From the NCBI RefSeq assembly GCF_009741735.1, contig NZ_WHOH01000003.1:1302001-1366000 (forward strand): a stretch of 64,000 nucleotides of DNA, in the 5' to 3' direction. The notes below the pieces were generated by a model. The model saw only the letters and a program-made list of their open reading frames with translations. It ran no database searches and was not told the origin of the DNA. The position numbers and the translations under genes are program-made. Below, one piece after another: positions 56,147 through 64,000 of the stretch. Positions within the stretch are counted from its first letter, which is position 1. The number at the start of each line of letters is the position of its first letter. Origin of the DNA: Lentibacillus sp. JNUCC-1. GTDB lineage: Bacteria; Bacillota; Bacilli; Bacillales; Amphibacillaceae.

Positions 56147-57393
56147 TTACTTTAAAGTTTTATATAAAATTTCCATACCTTTAATCACTGTTTTTTGTCT
56201 AATCTTGTCCCGATCACCTTCTAAAGATAATGATTGAACTGTATTTTCCCTATTCTTATGGGAGATGGCAATATACACGGTGCCTGCTGGTTTATTTTCC
56301 GAAGGCTCAGGACCTGCTACTCCAGTAAAACCAATCCCGATATCTGTTTCCAGAGCAGTTCTTGCACCAGAAGCCATTTCAAGTGCGCATTGTTCACTGA
56401 CGGCTCCGTATTTTGAGAGTGTTTGTTCAGAAACACCAACCAGTGTCTTCTTTTGATTGTTTTGATAGCAAACAATACCGCCTGAACATACCGCAGATGC
56501 TCCGGGAATACTGATGAGCTTTGAGGTGAATAAGCCTCCAGTTAAACTTTCGGCGGCTCCAATCGTCATACCAGTTTCTTTAAGACGTTCAATTATAACA
56601 GATTCAAGTGTATCTTCATCACACCCAACATAGTAGTCGGTTAGTCTGTTAACAATGTGTGATTTTGTTTCATTGATCAATTTAGCAACTTCTTCTGTTG
56701 TTTCGGCTTTGGCTGTCAAACGGATCACATTGCCCTCTAACTGGGAAAGAGGCGCTATTGTCGGATTATGTTGATTCGAAATTAAGTCTTTCAATTCATG
56801 TTCCAGTTGTGACTCGCCAATACCCGTAAACTTCAAAATGGTGGACTTAATCGTCGTGTTACTACCGGAAAGACGCTTAATGTATGGTTGCACATCATCT
56901 AGAAACAGCCGTTTCATCTCTCTGGGCACCCCGGGTAAAAACACCCAAATACATTCATTTTGTTTGAGCATCATCCCTGGGGCCATTCCGGCGGTATTAT
57001 CAAGAACCTCTGCCCCTTCGAATACTCGGGCTTGGCGACGGTTATTCGGCGTCATCACCATGTCTCTTTTTGCAAAATAGGATTCGATTTTTTTAGGGAT
57101 GGTTCGTGCTCAATGATCGGTACATTGTTTAACGTACTAAATGCCTCACGAGTCATGTCGTCATCCGTTGGTCCAAGTCCGCCTGTAACAATCACAAGAC
57201 GGGACCGTTTCTGTGCTGAAGCAAATGTTTCCTGAACCCTTTCAGGATTATCCCCAACAACACCGTGATAAAGAACATTTATCCCATATTGAGCGAGTTG
57301 TTGTGATAACCACTGAGCATTTGTGTTGGCAATTTGCCCAAGCAGGAGTTCCGTTCCAACAGCAATAATTTCTGCATTAATGGATGTTGTCAT
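56147..57393 (-). pseudogene. cinA: CinA-family competence/damage-inducible protein, frameshifted
   Basis: N-terminal MoCF-like domain ([35 protein letters not shown]) and C-terminal nicotinamide-nucleotide amidase domain (ESLTGGLFTSKLISIPGAS, GFTGVAGPEPSENKPAGTVY). The two parts are in different frames. One extra A in the A7 tract (plus T7 at 57088-57094) gives [11 protein letters not shown] joined to [13 protein letters not shown], about 415 residues. As given, the N-terminal part stops after 112 residues. The ATG overlaps the pgsA stop (ATGA) and recA follows. Confidence 0.88.
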
Positions 57394-57968
57394 TTGGAAT
57401 CACTCATCACATGCCAGTTCTTCATAAAATACTCAACTCCAGACCAAAATGTTAAGATAGCGGCAATATAAAGCATAATTGTTCCAAAAGGTATGCCTAT
57501 ATATGAAAACGGAAAGTTATGCAGCAATAAAACAGCAGTTGCTAAAAGTTGAGTAACTGTTTTTAGTTTTCCCATGCTGCTTGCTGCCAGAACAATCCCC
57601 TCGCCGGCCGCGACAAGCCGTAGTCCTGTTACTGCAAACTCTCGGCTCAAAATAACAATAACTATCCAAGCAGGTGCCAGTCCGGTTTCAACTAGTAAGA
57701 TTAATGCTGCAGCTACGAGTAACTTATCAGCGAGAGGGTCAAGAAATTTCCCAAGATTTGTCACGAGATTGTGTTTTCGTGCGTAATAGCCATCGACCCA
57801 ATCGGTAGTAGCTGCCAAAATAAATAACAAAGCAGCCAGGAAATGCGAAATGGGCAAACTTGCGCCGCCAATATCCCATTCTCCAAACCCAAGCGGGATG
57901 CTGTACAAGGCAATAAAAATAGGAATCATAATAATACGGGATAAAGTTAATTTGTTTGGTAAATTCAC
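57390..57968 (-). CDS. pgsA: CDP-diacylglycerol-glycerol-3-phosphate 3-phosphatidyltransferase
   Basis: 192-residue membrane enzyme of phosphatidylglycerol synthesis. The CDP-alcohol phosphotransferase motif is present as [12 protein letters not shown]...[10 protein letters not shown], with the Asp/Gly/Arg/Asp pattern. Four to five helices. ATGA overlap with cinA indicates coupled translation. Confidence 0.95.
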   Translation of the reverse strand: MNLPNKLTLSRIIMIPIFIALYSIPLGFGEWDIGGASLPISHFLAALLFILAATTDWVDGYYARKHNLVTNLGKFLDPLADKLLVAAALILLVETGLAPAWIVIVILSREFAVTGLRLVAAGEGIVLAASSMGKLKTVTQLLATAVLLLHNFPFSYIGIPFGTIMLYIAAILTFWSGVEYFMKNWHVMSDSK

Positions 57969-57998
57969 TGTTTGACGCCTCCTGATTAACGTATACAG

Positions 57999-58037
57999 GA
58001 CCCTTCCAAAACAGGACTATGGTCAAGGAAGGGTCCG
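57999..58037 (-). other. Intercistronic hairpin between rodZ and pgsA
   Basis: GGACCCTTCC (57999-58008) and GGAAGGGTCC (58028-58037) form a 10-base perfect stem with a 19-base loop. No T-run follows, so it is more likely an RNA processing or stability element than a terminator. Confidence 0.4.
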
Positions 58038-58053
58038 TTCAAAATCATTCTGT

Positions 58054-58968
58054 TTAGTTATTAGGGTTTATTGTTATATTTTGAACAACATACTCATTTG
58101 GATCAGCTGGATATTCTAACGCCTCACCGTTTATTTTGATTGAGACATCAGGTGCATGGCCGATCTTTATGAAAACACTCTCTTTTCCGGAAATATCAAG
58201 TTCCAAAGGGGAATTGTCCGCATCAAAGAAATCGTAATACATCGATTCGCCTCCATCACTTTCGACGGTCAACCATGTTCTGGCTGTCGTCTCAAGTGTG
58301 GCTGTAACCTTATCCGGGGCATTTTTTAAATCAAATACAGCTGTGGCTTGACCGCCTCCTGATTGTTCTTCAACCAATTCAAGCTCAGCTTCAGGTTCAG
58401 ATGGTTCCTCGCTTTTTTTATCTTCATTTGTATCCTCTTTAGTTTCGCTGCTGTTCTCATTGGTATCGTTGGTCTCCTGATCTTCTTCAGAAGGCTGCTC
58501 ACTTTCCTGGTCTTCATTCAAAATCACTTGGTTATCTCCTGGTTCTTGGCCATTTTCAGAAGAAGAGTCTGATAATGACTGTTTAAGGAAATACCAGGCA
58601 GCAAAAAGAATCCCAATAATCAAGAGCACGACAATAATTCTTGGTATTAATGCAAATACCGCTGAGCTCTTGGCCGGGGTTGTACTTTTCCGTGACCGTT
58701 GAATTTGTGTATATTGAGGTGTTTCTTCGGCTTCAGTTTGAGGTAGCTCTTCTTGATACTCCTCAAGCAATTCTTCAGCATTTAGACCAACAGCAGTGGC
58801 GTATTCTTTTATAAATGCTCTTGCATAAAACGTTCCAGGTAAAATCCCGAAGTTTTCATCTTCAATGGCTTGCAAATACCGTTTTTGTATCTTTGTTGTT
58901 TCTTGCAGCTCATCAAGCGTGATACCTTCTGTCTCACGCGATCCCTTTAATCTGGTACCAATTCCCAT
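58054..58968 (-). CDS. rodZ: RodZ-family cytoskeletal protein (YmfM)
   Basis: About 304 residues: N-terminal helix-turn-helix (LDELQETTKIQKRYLQAIED), a linker, one transmembrane helix (RIIVVLLIIGILFAAWYFL), a long acidic Glu/Ser/Thr-rich extracytoplasmic spacer, and a C-terminal DUF4115 beta domain (TARTWLTVESDG). Links MreB to the cell-wall elongation machinery. Start chosen at 58968 with GGACGGTG upstream; the ATG at 58983 is also possible. Confidence 0.92.
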   Translation of the reverse strand: MGIGTRLKGSRETEGITLDELQETTKIQKRYLQAIEDENFGILPGTFYARAFIKEYATAVGLNAEELLEEYQEELPQTEAEETPQYTQIQRSRKSTTPAKSSAVFALIPRIIVVLLIIGILFAAWYFLKQSLSDSSSENGQEPGDNQVILNEDQESEQPSEEDQETNDTNENSSETKEDTNEDKKSEEPSEPEAELELVEEQSGGGQATAVFDLKNAPDKVTATLETTARTWLTVESDGGESMYYDFFDADNSPLELDISGKESVFIKIGHAPDVSIKINGEALEYPADPNEYVVQNITINPNN

Positions 58969-58992
58969 TTTAACACCGTCCATTTTTAGAAA

Positions 58993-59781
58993 TCAATCAA
59001 ACACGGAAAAGCCGTCATTTGGATTAAAGCCGGGCTGCTCAATGGCTTCATATGTGATTTGTTCGTCTTCAGTGCTTCTAAGCTCTATAATGTAATCAAA
59101 ATCATCTATCTCATATTCTGTTGCTTGAACAAATATGTCAGGGTGTTCAACTACTTTGACTGCCGGTAGTTGCATGATTTCCCTGATTAGCTGCCAATGA
59201 ACCTCATTTGCCCGTTTTTTTGATACGACCCCATCAATGATATAGATATGATCTCCGCTGTATTCGCCTTCTATCAATTGACTTCTGACAGTTTGTTTCA
59301 ATAACGTACTGGACACAAATAACCAACGTTTGTTGGCACTGACACTTGCAGCGACAATTGATTCCGTCTTACCCACTCTTGGCATCCCACGAACGCCGAT
59401 CAATTTGTGCCCTTCAGTTTTATAGATTTCTGACATAAAATCAACGAGTAAGCCAATTTCATCTCGGACAAAACGAACTGTTTTGTGATCGTCCGCATCG
59501 CGATGTATGTACCGCCCATGTCTGACGGCGAGCTTATCCCGAAGCTTGGGTTTGCGGATTTTCTTGACTTCAATTGTATTCATTGTATCCAGTATAGACG
59601 ATAAACGCTGAATGTGTTCATCTTCTTTAGACAAAAGAAGCATCCCGCGGCGGGAATTTTCCACTCCATTAATTGTAATGATATTAATGGAAAGCATCCC
59701 TAGCAGCGAAGATATATCCCCCAGCAAACCAGGTCGGTTAATTTTTATTTCATATTCAAGATACCATTCTGTTTTCTCCAT
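58993..59781 (-). CDS. ymfK: DUF3388 protein (YmfK): ACT-like domain plus P-loop
   Basis: 262 residues. The first 80 resemble an ACT domain (EYEIKINRPGLLGDISSLLG, INIITINGVENSRRG), followed by a region with a Walker A-like GMPRVGKTES and IYIIDGVV as a possible Walker B. Function unknown; the ACT fold suggests small-ligand sensing and the P-loop nucleotide binding, both inference. ATG 59781 after AAAGGGG. Between ymfJ and rodZ, as in B. subtilis. Confidence 0.85.
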   Translation of the reverse strand: MEKTEWYLEYEIKINRPGLLGDISSLLGMLSINIITINGVENSRRGMLLLSKEDEHIQRLSSILDTMNTIEVKKIRKPKLRDKLAVRHGRYIHRDADDHKTVRFVRDEIGLLVDFMSEIYKTEGHKLIGVRGMPRVGKTESIVAASVSANKRWLFVSSTLLKQTVRSQLIEGEYSGDHIYIIDGVVSKKRANEVHWQLIREIMQLPAVKVVEHPDIFVQATEYEIDDFDYIIELRSTEDEQITYEAIEQPGFNPNDGFSVFD

Positions 59782-59914
59782 AATAAACCCCTTTACATGC
59801 TTCACTTATGGTACCCACTATAGCAAAAAGTAATCTCTTTCTATCATAGCTGATTTATGGCTTTGTGAAAAGTCGATTGTAACATTTATTGCAATAAAAT
59901 CCCAGGTTTTCAAA

Positions 59915-59947
59915 AAAAACACGTTTCCATATCGGAAACGTGTTTTT
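59915..59947 (-). terminator. Terminator after ymfJ
   Basis: AAAAACACGTTTCC (59915-59928) pairs perfectly with GGAAACGTGTTTTT (59934-59947), with further T on the minus strand. Confidence 0.92.
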
Positions 59948-59964
59948 GTGGAGGATTTTCATTT

Positions 59965-60213
59965 TCACTGATTTTGAACGAGTTTAACCATCGTGTTGGC
60001 AAGAGATTGTTTTTCTTCCTCAGAAGCAGCATTCCAGAGTTCAAGTAATACGGCTTCTTCACCATTTTTAGCGTCTACATGTTTTGAAAGATAATCTCCT
60101 ATTTCATAGGCCACATTTGAAATGGTTTGTTGGTCCATCCCTTGAGATTGTGCTTGTTCTAATTTGTTGGACAAAAAGTCTTTCCATGTGTCGAAATTAT
60201 CAAGAACTGACAT
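59965..60213 (-). CDS. ymfJ: DUF3243 protein YmfJ
   Basis: 82-residue helical protein of the DUF3243 family: NFDTWKDFLSNKLEQAQSQG, AYEIGDYLSKHVD, ELWNAASEEEKQSLANTM. Function unknown. AAGGAGG upstream; two adjacent ATG codons (60216 and 60213) are both plausible. Confidence 0.9.
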   Translation of the reverse strand: MSVLDNFDTWKDFLSNKLEQAQSQGMDQQTISNVAYEIGDYLSKHVDAKNGEEAVLLELWNAASEEEKQSLANTMVKLVQNQ

Positions 60214-60293
60214 CATTAATGCCTCCTTTTTGGTTTTGCACACTTATTGTTTGTACAAAAAGGCATTTTATGCGCGTTCCTGTGATAAACTTT

Positions 60294-61019
60294 TTAAGGA
60301 TCCCAACCCCCAGTCACATGAATTGTATCATCAAGCAGGGTGCGCGAGGCCGTATCCGTTAATAAAAATGCCGCTGTTTTAGCCACGTCTTCAGCTGTAC
60401 CGCCTTTTCTAAGCGGGATGTCATTGAATAAAACGTGCTTCTCATCTTCACTGAGGTGACGGTTCATCGCAGTGTCGATATAACCCGGACTTATATTTTT
60501 GACTATGACCCCACTGGACGAAACTTCCTTAGACAGCGCCTTGACAAAACTTCTTTGAGCACCTTTCACACTGGAATATACGACTTCCATGCTGGCCCCC
60601 ACTTCTGCCCATATAGAAGTGACAAATAAAACATGACCGGCGTTTTTCTGAATCATGCCCGGTAACAGACCCTGAGTAATGAGCCATGGCGCTTTCACAT
60701 GAAGCTTGAGCATCCGATCCATGATCGTCTCCGGTGTATCTTGGAAGAGACTGGTGTAGGCCTGCCCACTGGCAAAAATAACTGCATCCATACTGAATGC
60801 CAGAGCACTCAGCACATTTTTTGCGCTTGCTTCCATGGTTAAATCACTTTGGATCACCGAAAGTATACTTGCATCCTCTACTTGCTTTATAATTTGTTCA
60901 ATTCCAACTCGATTAGTATTGTAATGCAGGACCAAATGATGTCCCTCTTTTGCAAGTTGGATTGCAACGGCTTGACCAATTTCTCCGCTTGCACCAACGA
61001 TCAAAATATTCTTCCCCAT
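60294..61019 (-). CDS. ymfI: SDR-family reductase YmfI (elongation factor P modification)
   Basis: 241-residue short-chain dehydrogenase. Cofactor motif ILIVGASGEIGQAVA; catalytic Ser in VTSIWAEVGAS with Tyr-x3-Lys in VYSSVKGA; SPGYIDTAMN. In B. subtilis YmfI reduces the 5-aminopentanone group on EF-P Lys32 to 5-aminopentanol. It starts 6 bases after ymfH. Confidence 0.92.
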   Translation of the reverse strand: MGKNILIVGASGEIGQAVAIQLAKEGHHLVLHYNTNRVGIEQIIKQVEDASILSVIQSDLTMEASAKNVLSALAFSMDAVIFASGQAYTSLFQDTPETIMDRMLKLHVKAPWLITQGLLPGMIQKNAGHVLFVTSIWAEVGASMEVVYSSVKGAQRSFVKALSKEVSSSGVIVKNISPGYIDTAMNRHLSEDEKHVLFNDIPLRKGGTAEDVAKTAAFLLTDTASRTLLDDTIHVTGGWDP

Positions 61020-61025
61020 TTTTAA

Positions 61026-62309
61026 CTACTCCGTAACGATTTTACAAACGGCAATACGATCAGGAACTATCCAGTGTTCAAGGAACGATTGTGCTTCCTT
61101 GATTGTTAAGTCTTGGATCGTTTGAATCATATTAAATAAATCGATATCCTGCCGATTATAATGAATCAACTTATTAGCTGTGAATTCCAATGAGTTCAAC
61201 GCCATAAGCCACTGTCCAATTTTTTTATTCTTCATGCGTTCAAAGTCTTCAGATGACAAGCTGTACTCCCTAGTGGACAAAAGTAGAGTTTTAACGCGTT
61301 CGGCAAACAGATCCGGATGATCCGTGTTTCCGCCGATAAGGGAATAACCGAAATTATGTTCCAGATTGGATTCGAAATAAAAGCTGGAATCAATCAGATC
61401 TTCATCATATAAAAGGTGATAAAATGAACCGCTTTTAGAAAAGAAATAATCAAGGAACATATTTTGCAACAGATCTTTTTTTACGAACGCTTCACCGGTA
61501 ATTGCCTTGTTTGATTCTTTGACACCAACTGTACACTTAGGGGTTGATACAGGCATATTAAGCACATGTTCACTCATGGCGACGTGATCGGGCTCTTCCG
61601 GAAATGACTTGTGAATAGGTTCAGGCTCGGTGAACGTTTTGTTTGCCTGGTTTGACTGAATCAGTTTCATCATCCGTTCGGGATCAAAGTTGCCAGCAAT
61701 AACGAGATTCATATTCGATGGATGGTAAAATGTGTGATAACACGTATATAGATCTTCTTTAGTAATCGCTCGAATAGTCGGTTCAGTACCGGCTATGTCA
61801 ATGTTGACGGGGTGATGATGAAACATAGCTTTGATGGTTCCCATAAAAGATTGCCAGTCCGGTTGATCATCGTACATATTAATTTCCTGAGTGATGATTC
61901 CTTTTTCCTTTTCAACAGACTGATCAGAAAAATAAGGATTCTGGACGAAATCAAGGAGTGTCTTAACATTTTCTTCAATATTGTTCGTGGCGCTGAAGAG
62001 ATAAGCCGTTTCTGTGAAAGAAGTAAAGGCGTTTGGAGAAGCACCTTGCTTCCCGAAGTCGGCGAATACATCATGATCTTCCTTCTCGAATAGTTTGTGT
62101 TCGAGAAAATGAGCAACACCATCAGGGACAGTGATGGGCTCACTTTCACCCAAAGGAATGAATGACCTGTCGATGGATCCATATTGTGTTGAGAAGACCC
62201 CATAGGTTTTTGACATTTCTGTTCTTGGAATAAGATGTAAGGTCAATCCATTGGGAAGCTGCTCATAATAGATGGTTTCAGAGATCTGTTTGTATTGGTG
62301 TTCTTTCAC
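61026..62309 (-). CDS. ymfH: M16-family zinc peptidase YmfH (catalytic partner)
   Basis: 427-residue insulinase-like peptidase with the inverted zinc motif HFLEH (HxxEH) near residue 67 and the downstream Glu in KGIITQEINMYDD. It pairs with YmfF, whose zinc site is missing. Start overlaps the ymfF stop by four bases, consistent with a stoichiometric heterodimer. Substrate unknown. Confidence 0.93.
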   Translation of the reverse strand: MKEHQYKQISETIYYEQLPNGLTLHLIPRTEMSKTYGVFSTQYGSIDRSFIPLGESEPITVPDGVAHFLEHKLFEKEDHDVFADFGKQGASPNAFTSFTETAYLFSATNNIEENVKTLLDFVQNPYFSDQSVEKEKGIITQEINMYDDQPDWQSFMGTIKAMFHHHPVNIDIAGTEPTIRAITKEDLYTCYHTFYHPSNMNLVIAGNFDPERMMKLIQSNQANKTFTEPEPIHKSFPEEPDHVAMSEHVLNMPVSTPKCTVGVKESNKAITGEAFVKKDLLQNMFLDYFFSKSGSFYHLLYDEDLIDSSFYFESNLEHNFGYSLIGGNTDHPDLFAERVKTLLLSTREYSLSSEDFERMKNKKIGQWLMALNSLEFTANKLIHYNRQDIDLFNMIQTIQDLTIKEAQSFLEHWIVPDRIAVCKIVTE

Positions 62310-63583
62310 GCCGACTCACCTCTTTCGTCTGTTAATAAGTACACTGTATCCAAAAATATGGGCTCTGCCACTTTGATGACGTCTGTCTTCGTGACAGCTT
62401 TTATTTGATCGATTAATTGCTCAGGGGGCAGTTTCGTGTCCGCCAACACTTGCTGATAGAGTAAATCAATCAAACCATGGGGGTGATCCATTGTCTCCAG
62501 AAGTTGATTGACCACCAAGTCTTTTGTTTGTACAAGTTCTTCTTGGGAGAAATCACCCTTCTTCATGGCGGTCAGTTGATCAGCAATAATTGCATTGGCC
62601 TGTTCAAAGTCATTTGGGTTGATTCCAGAAAATACAAGCATTAACCCTTTGTGACTTTCAATACGTGAGGCTGCATAATAAGCAAGGCTGTTCTTCTCTC
62701 GGACATTAATAAACAGTTTTGAACTCGGAAAACCGCCAAATAGTCCATTAAATACATGCAAAGCAGGATAAAGATTATCTTTATATGTGCAGTGTGTCCG
62801 ATACCCGATATGAAGCTTGGCTTGTTGAACAGGCTGTTTGTCAATGATGGTTCTTGCTGGTTTTTCTGAATCCGGATGAGGCGCGATGCGTTCTTTGGGT
62901 GGCCTTTCAGTATGCCCATTTCTGAATGTACGAGCCAAAAGGTCTTTTATCGATTCAGTATCCACGTCACCCAGTATATAAAGATCGAAGTCATCGCTTA
63001 TGAGCATTTCCTGGTAGTACTGATACAAGTTATCAGACTGAATATCATTCAGATCTTCTTCGTACCCGTGGACGTGCAAATGATAGGGATCCCCTTCGCA
63101 CATCTCATCGATAAGCCGCATATTGGCATATTGCATTTTGTCATCTTGAATCGCTATCATTTTCTTTTTAAGAGTTGCTTTTTCTCTATTTAAGATGTTG
63201 TCTGAAAAAGCTTCGTCTGTTGTGTTTGGATCAAAAATGATATCACGAACCAATTGCAGGGTCTCCTCCAACGCAGTGGATTCCCCTTGTATATACTTCT
63301 GATTCGCTATGTCAAGCCTTAATGTCAATACATGATGGTTTCCTTTTTTAGCCCCGCCCAAGGAAAAGCGTGCTCCGTATAAAGCATCTAATTTAAGCTG
63401 CAATGCACGTCTTGTAGGGTATTTGTTGGGACCCTGGGCCAAGACATACGGGAGCAAAGCGCGCTTGGTTATCGTTTCCCGAGATAGTTCACCTTTTATT
63501 TTTAAGACAATGCTGACTGTTTTAAACGCTTGATGCGGGACAATGTGGTACCGGATGTTATTTTCTTCAAAAATGGTTTCCAT
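62306..63583 (-). CDS. ymfF: M16-family protein YmfF (zinc motif missing)
   Basis: 425-residue paralogue of YmfH. At the place of HxxEH there is no zinc motif (LLPYVLAQGPNKYPT). The Arg/Tyr substrate segment FINVREKNSLAYYAASR, typical of the inactive partner, is kept. ATG 63583 is used because GGAGGG abuts the ATG at 63589. Confidence 0.92.
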   Translation of the reverse strand: METIFEENNIRYHIVPHQAFKTVSIVLKIKGELSRETITKRALLPYVLAQGPNKYPTRRALQLKLDALYGARFSLGGAKKGNHHVLTLRLDIANQKYIQGESTALEETLQLVRDIIFDPNTTDEAFSDNILNREKATLKKKMIAIQDDKMQYANMRLIDEMCEGDPYHLHVHGYEEDLNDIQSDNLYQYYQEMLISDDFDLYILGDVDTESIKDLLARTFRNGHTERPPKERIAPHPDSEKPARTIIDKQPVQQAKLHIGYRTHCTYKDNLYPALHVFNGLFGGFPSSKLFINVREKNSLAYYAASRIESHKGLMLVFSGINPNDFEQANAIIADQLTAMKKGDFSQEELVQTKDLVVNQLLETMDHPHGLIDLLYQQVLADTKLPPEQLIDQIKAVTKTDVIKVAEPIFLDTVYLLTDERGESA

Positions 63584-63644
63584 GTGCATCCCTCCAACTT
63601 ACGTTCTAGTCTTTACAATGGATGTTAATTTAATTCCAAGCCAA

Positions 63645-64000
63645 TTACGAGGTTTTTTCTTCGGTGGTTTGAGATACGAGAACAGTCCTTGGTTTGCTGC
63701 CTTCATAAGGGCCCACAATCCCTCTGTCTTCCATCGCATCAATAAGGCGTGCTGCACGGGTGTAACCAACCCGGAAACGCCGCTGCAGCATGGAAACACT
63801 CGCTGTTTCCATTTCAATGACAAGCTTAACCGCATCGTCGAACAATTCATCATCCACTTCTTCAACAACTTCACTCGTTTCTTCCGGAATCATTTCCTCT
63901 TGGTAGGAGGCTTTTTGCTGCTCTATGCAATGATCAACGATACGTTCGACTTCTTCATCAGATAAAAACGCACCCTGAACACGCATTGGTTTCGAAGCGC
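63645..64000 (-). CDS. spoIIIE: DNA translocase SpoIIIE/FtsK, C-terminal part
   Basis: Partial gene running off the right edge. The visible 118 residues are the end of the motor ([20 protein letters not shown]) and the gamma winged-helix domain that reads chromosome-orienting sequences ([31 protein letters not shown]). It pumps the forespore chromosome during sporulation. Linkage to ymfF supports spoIIIE over a second ftsK paralogue. Confidence 0.93.
   Translation of the reverse strand, partial: ASKPMRVQGAFLSDEEVERIVDHCIEQQKASYQEEMIPEETSEVVEEVDDELFDDAVKLVIEMETASVSMLQRRFRVGYTRAARLIDAMEDRGIVGPYEGSKPRTVLVSQTTEEKTS

Overview
The window is a chromosomal segment of a low-GC, endospore-forming member of the Bacillaceae. 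Spore and sporulation genes are present (tlp, cotE, spoVS, spoVK, sirA, the spoIIIE 3' end), gene order follows the Bacillus subtilis ymf/ymc, spoVK-glnA and lexA-yne-parC segments, and Shine-Dalgarno sites are strong (AAGGAGG type). The moderately acidic proteins and the dispersed repeats would fit the Virgibacillus/Lentibacillus/Oceanobacillus group, but that genus-level guess is inference. Nearly all genes lie on the minus strand, so the biological order runs from 64 kb down to 1.

Layout from right to left: spoIIIE 3' end, M16 peptidase pair (ymfF, ymfH), ymfI, ymfJ, ymfK, rodZ, pgsA, cinA and recA (63.6-54.9 kb); a 547 bp inverted-repeat-flanked composite repeat (54.3-54.9 kb); rny, ymdB, spoVS, miaB, ricA, cotE, mutS, mutL, a Dps protein, miaA, hfq, spoVK, hflX, ynbB and glnA without glnR (54.1-36.9 kb); the divergent lexA / SOS operon (36.9-35.0 kb); tkt; a 283 bp inverted copy of the composite repeat (32.6-32.9 kb); sirA, yneF, ccdA, mrpB, yneI, ccdC, yneK, a PAS histidine kinase, aconitase, FbpB-like, tlp, yneP, yneQ, yidD, plsY, yneT, parE and parC (32.5-17.3 kb); a branched-chain acyl-CoA degradation operon (17.1-12.0 kb); a small membrane protein, a frameshifted alpha/beta hydrolase and a third repeat copy (11.9-10.3 kb); a double dynamin, a 5'-3' exonuclease and a CPBP membrane protein (10.2-5.0 kb); and two convergent FAD/Rieske oxidoreductase paralogues, a P1-family peptidase and acylphosphatase (4.7-0.1 kb).

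Functional groups are DNA maintenance and the SOS response (recA, lexA with its operators, mutSL, parEC, yneB), RNA metabolism (rny, hfq, miaA, miaB, ricA), cell shape and envelope (rodZ, pgsA, plsY, yidD), sporulation, central carbon and nitrogen metabolism (tkt, acnA, glnA), and cytochrome c maturation (ccdA, ccdC).

Two things stand out. First, ten genes carry single-base homopolymer indels that break or change their reading frames: mutL, hflX, cinA, mrpB, yneK (twice), ccdC, yneQ, yngF, an alpha/beta hydrolase, and probably the dynamin C-terminus. This density points to sequencing or consensus error, although a mismatch-repair mutator is the biological alternative because mutL itself is hit. 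Second, the non-coding repeats at 10.4, 32.7 and 54.6 kb share modules. Two of them have matching inverted ends, which suggests a MITE-like family with a foldable core. A 30-residue single-pass membrane peptide replaces YneA behind a LexA-controlled promoter and is the best candidate for something not yet described.
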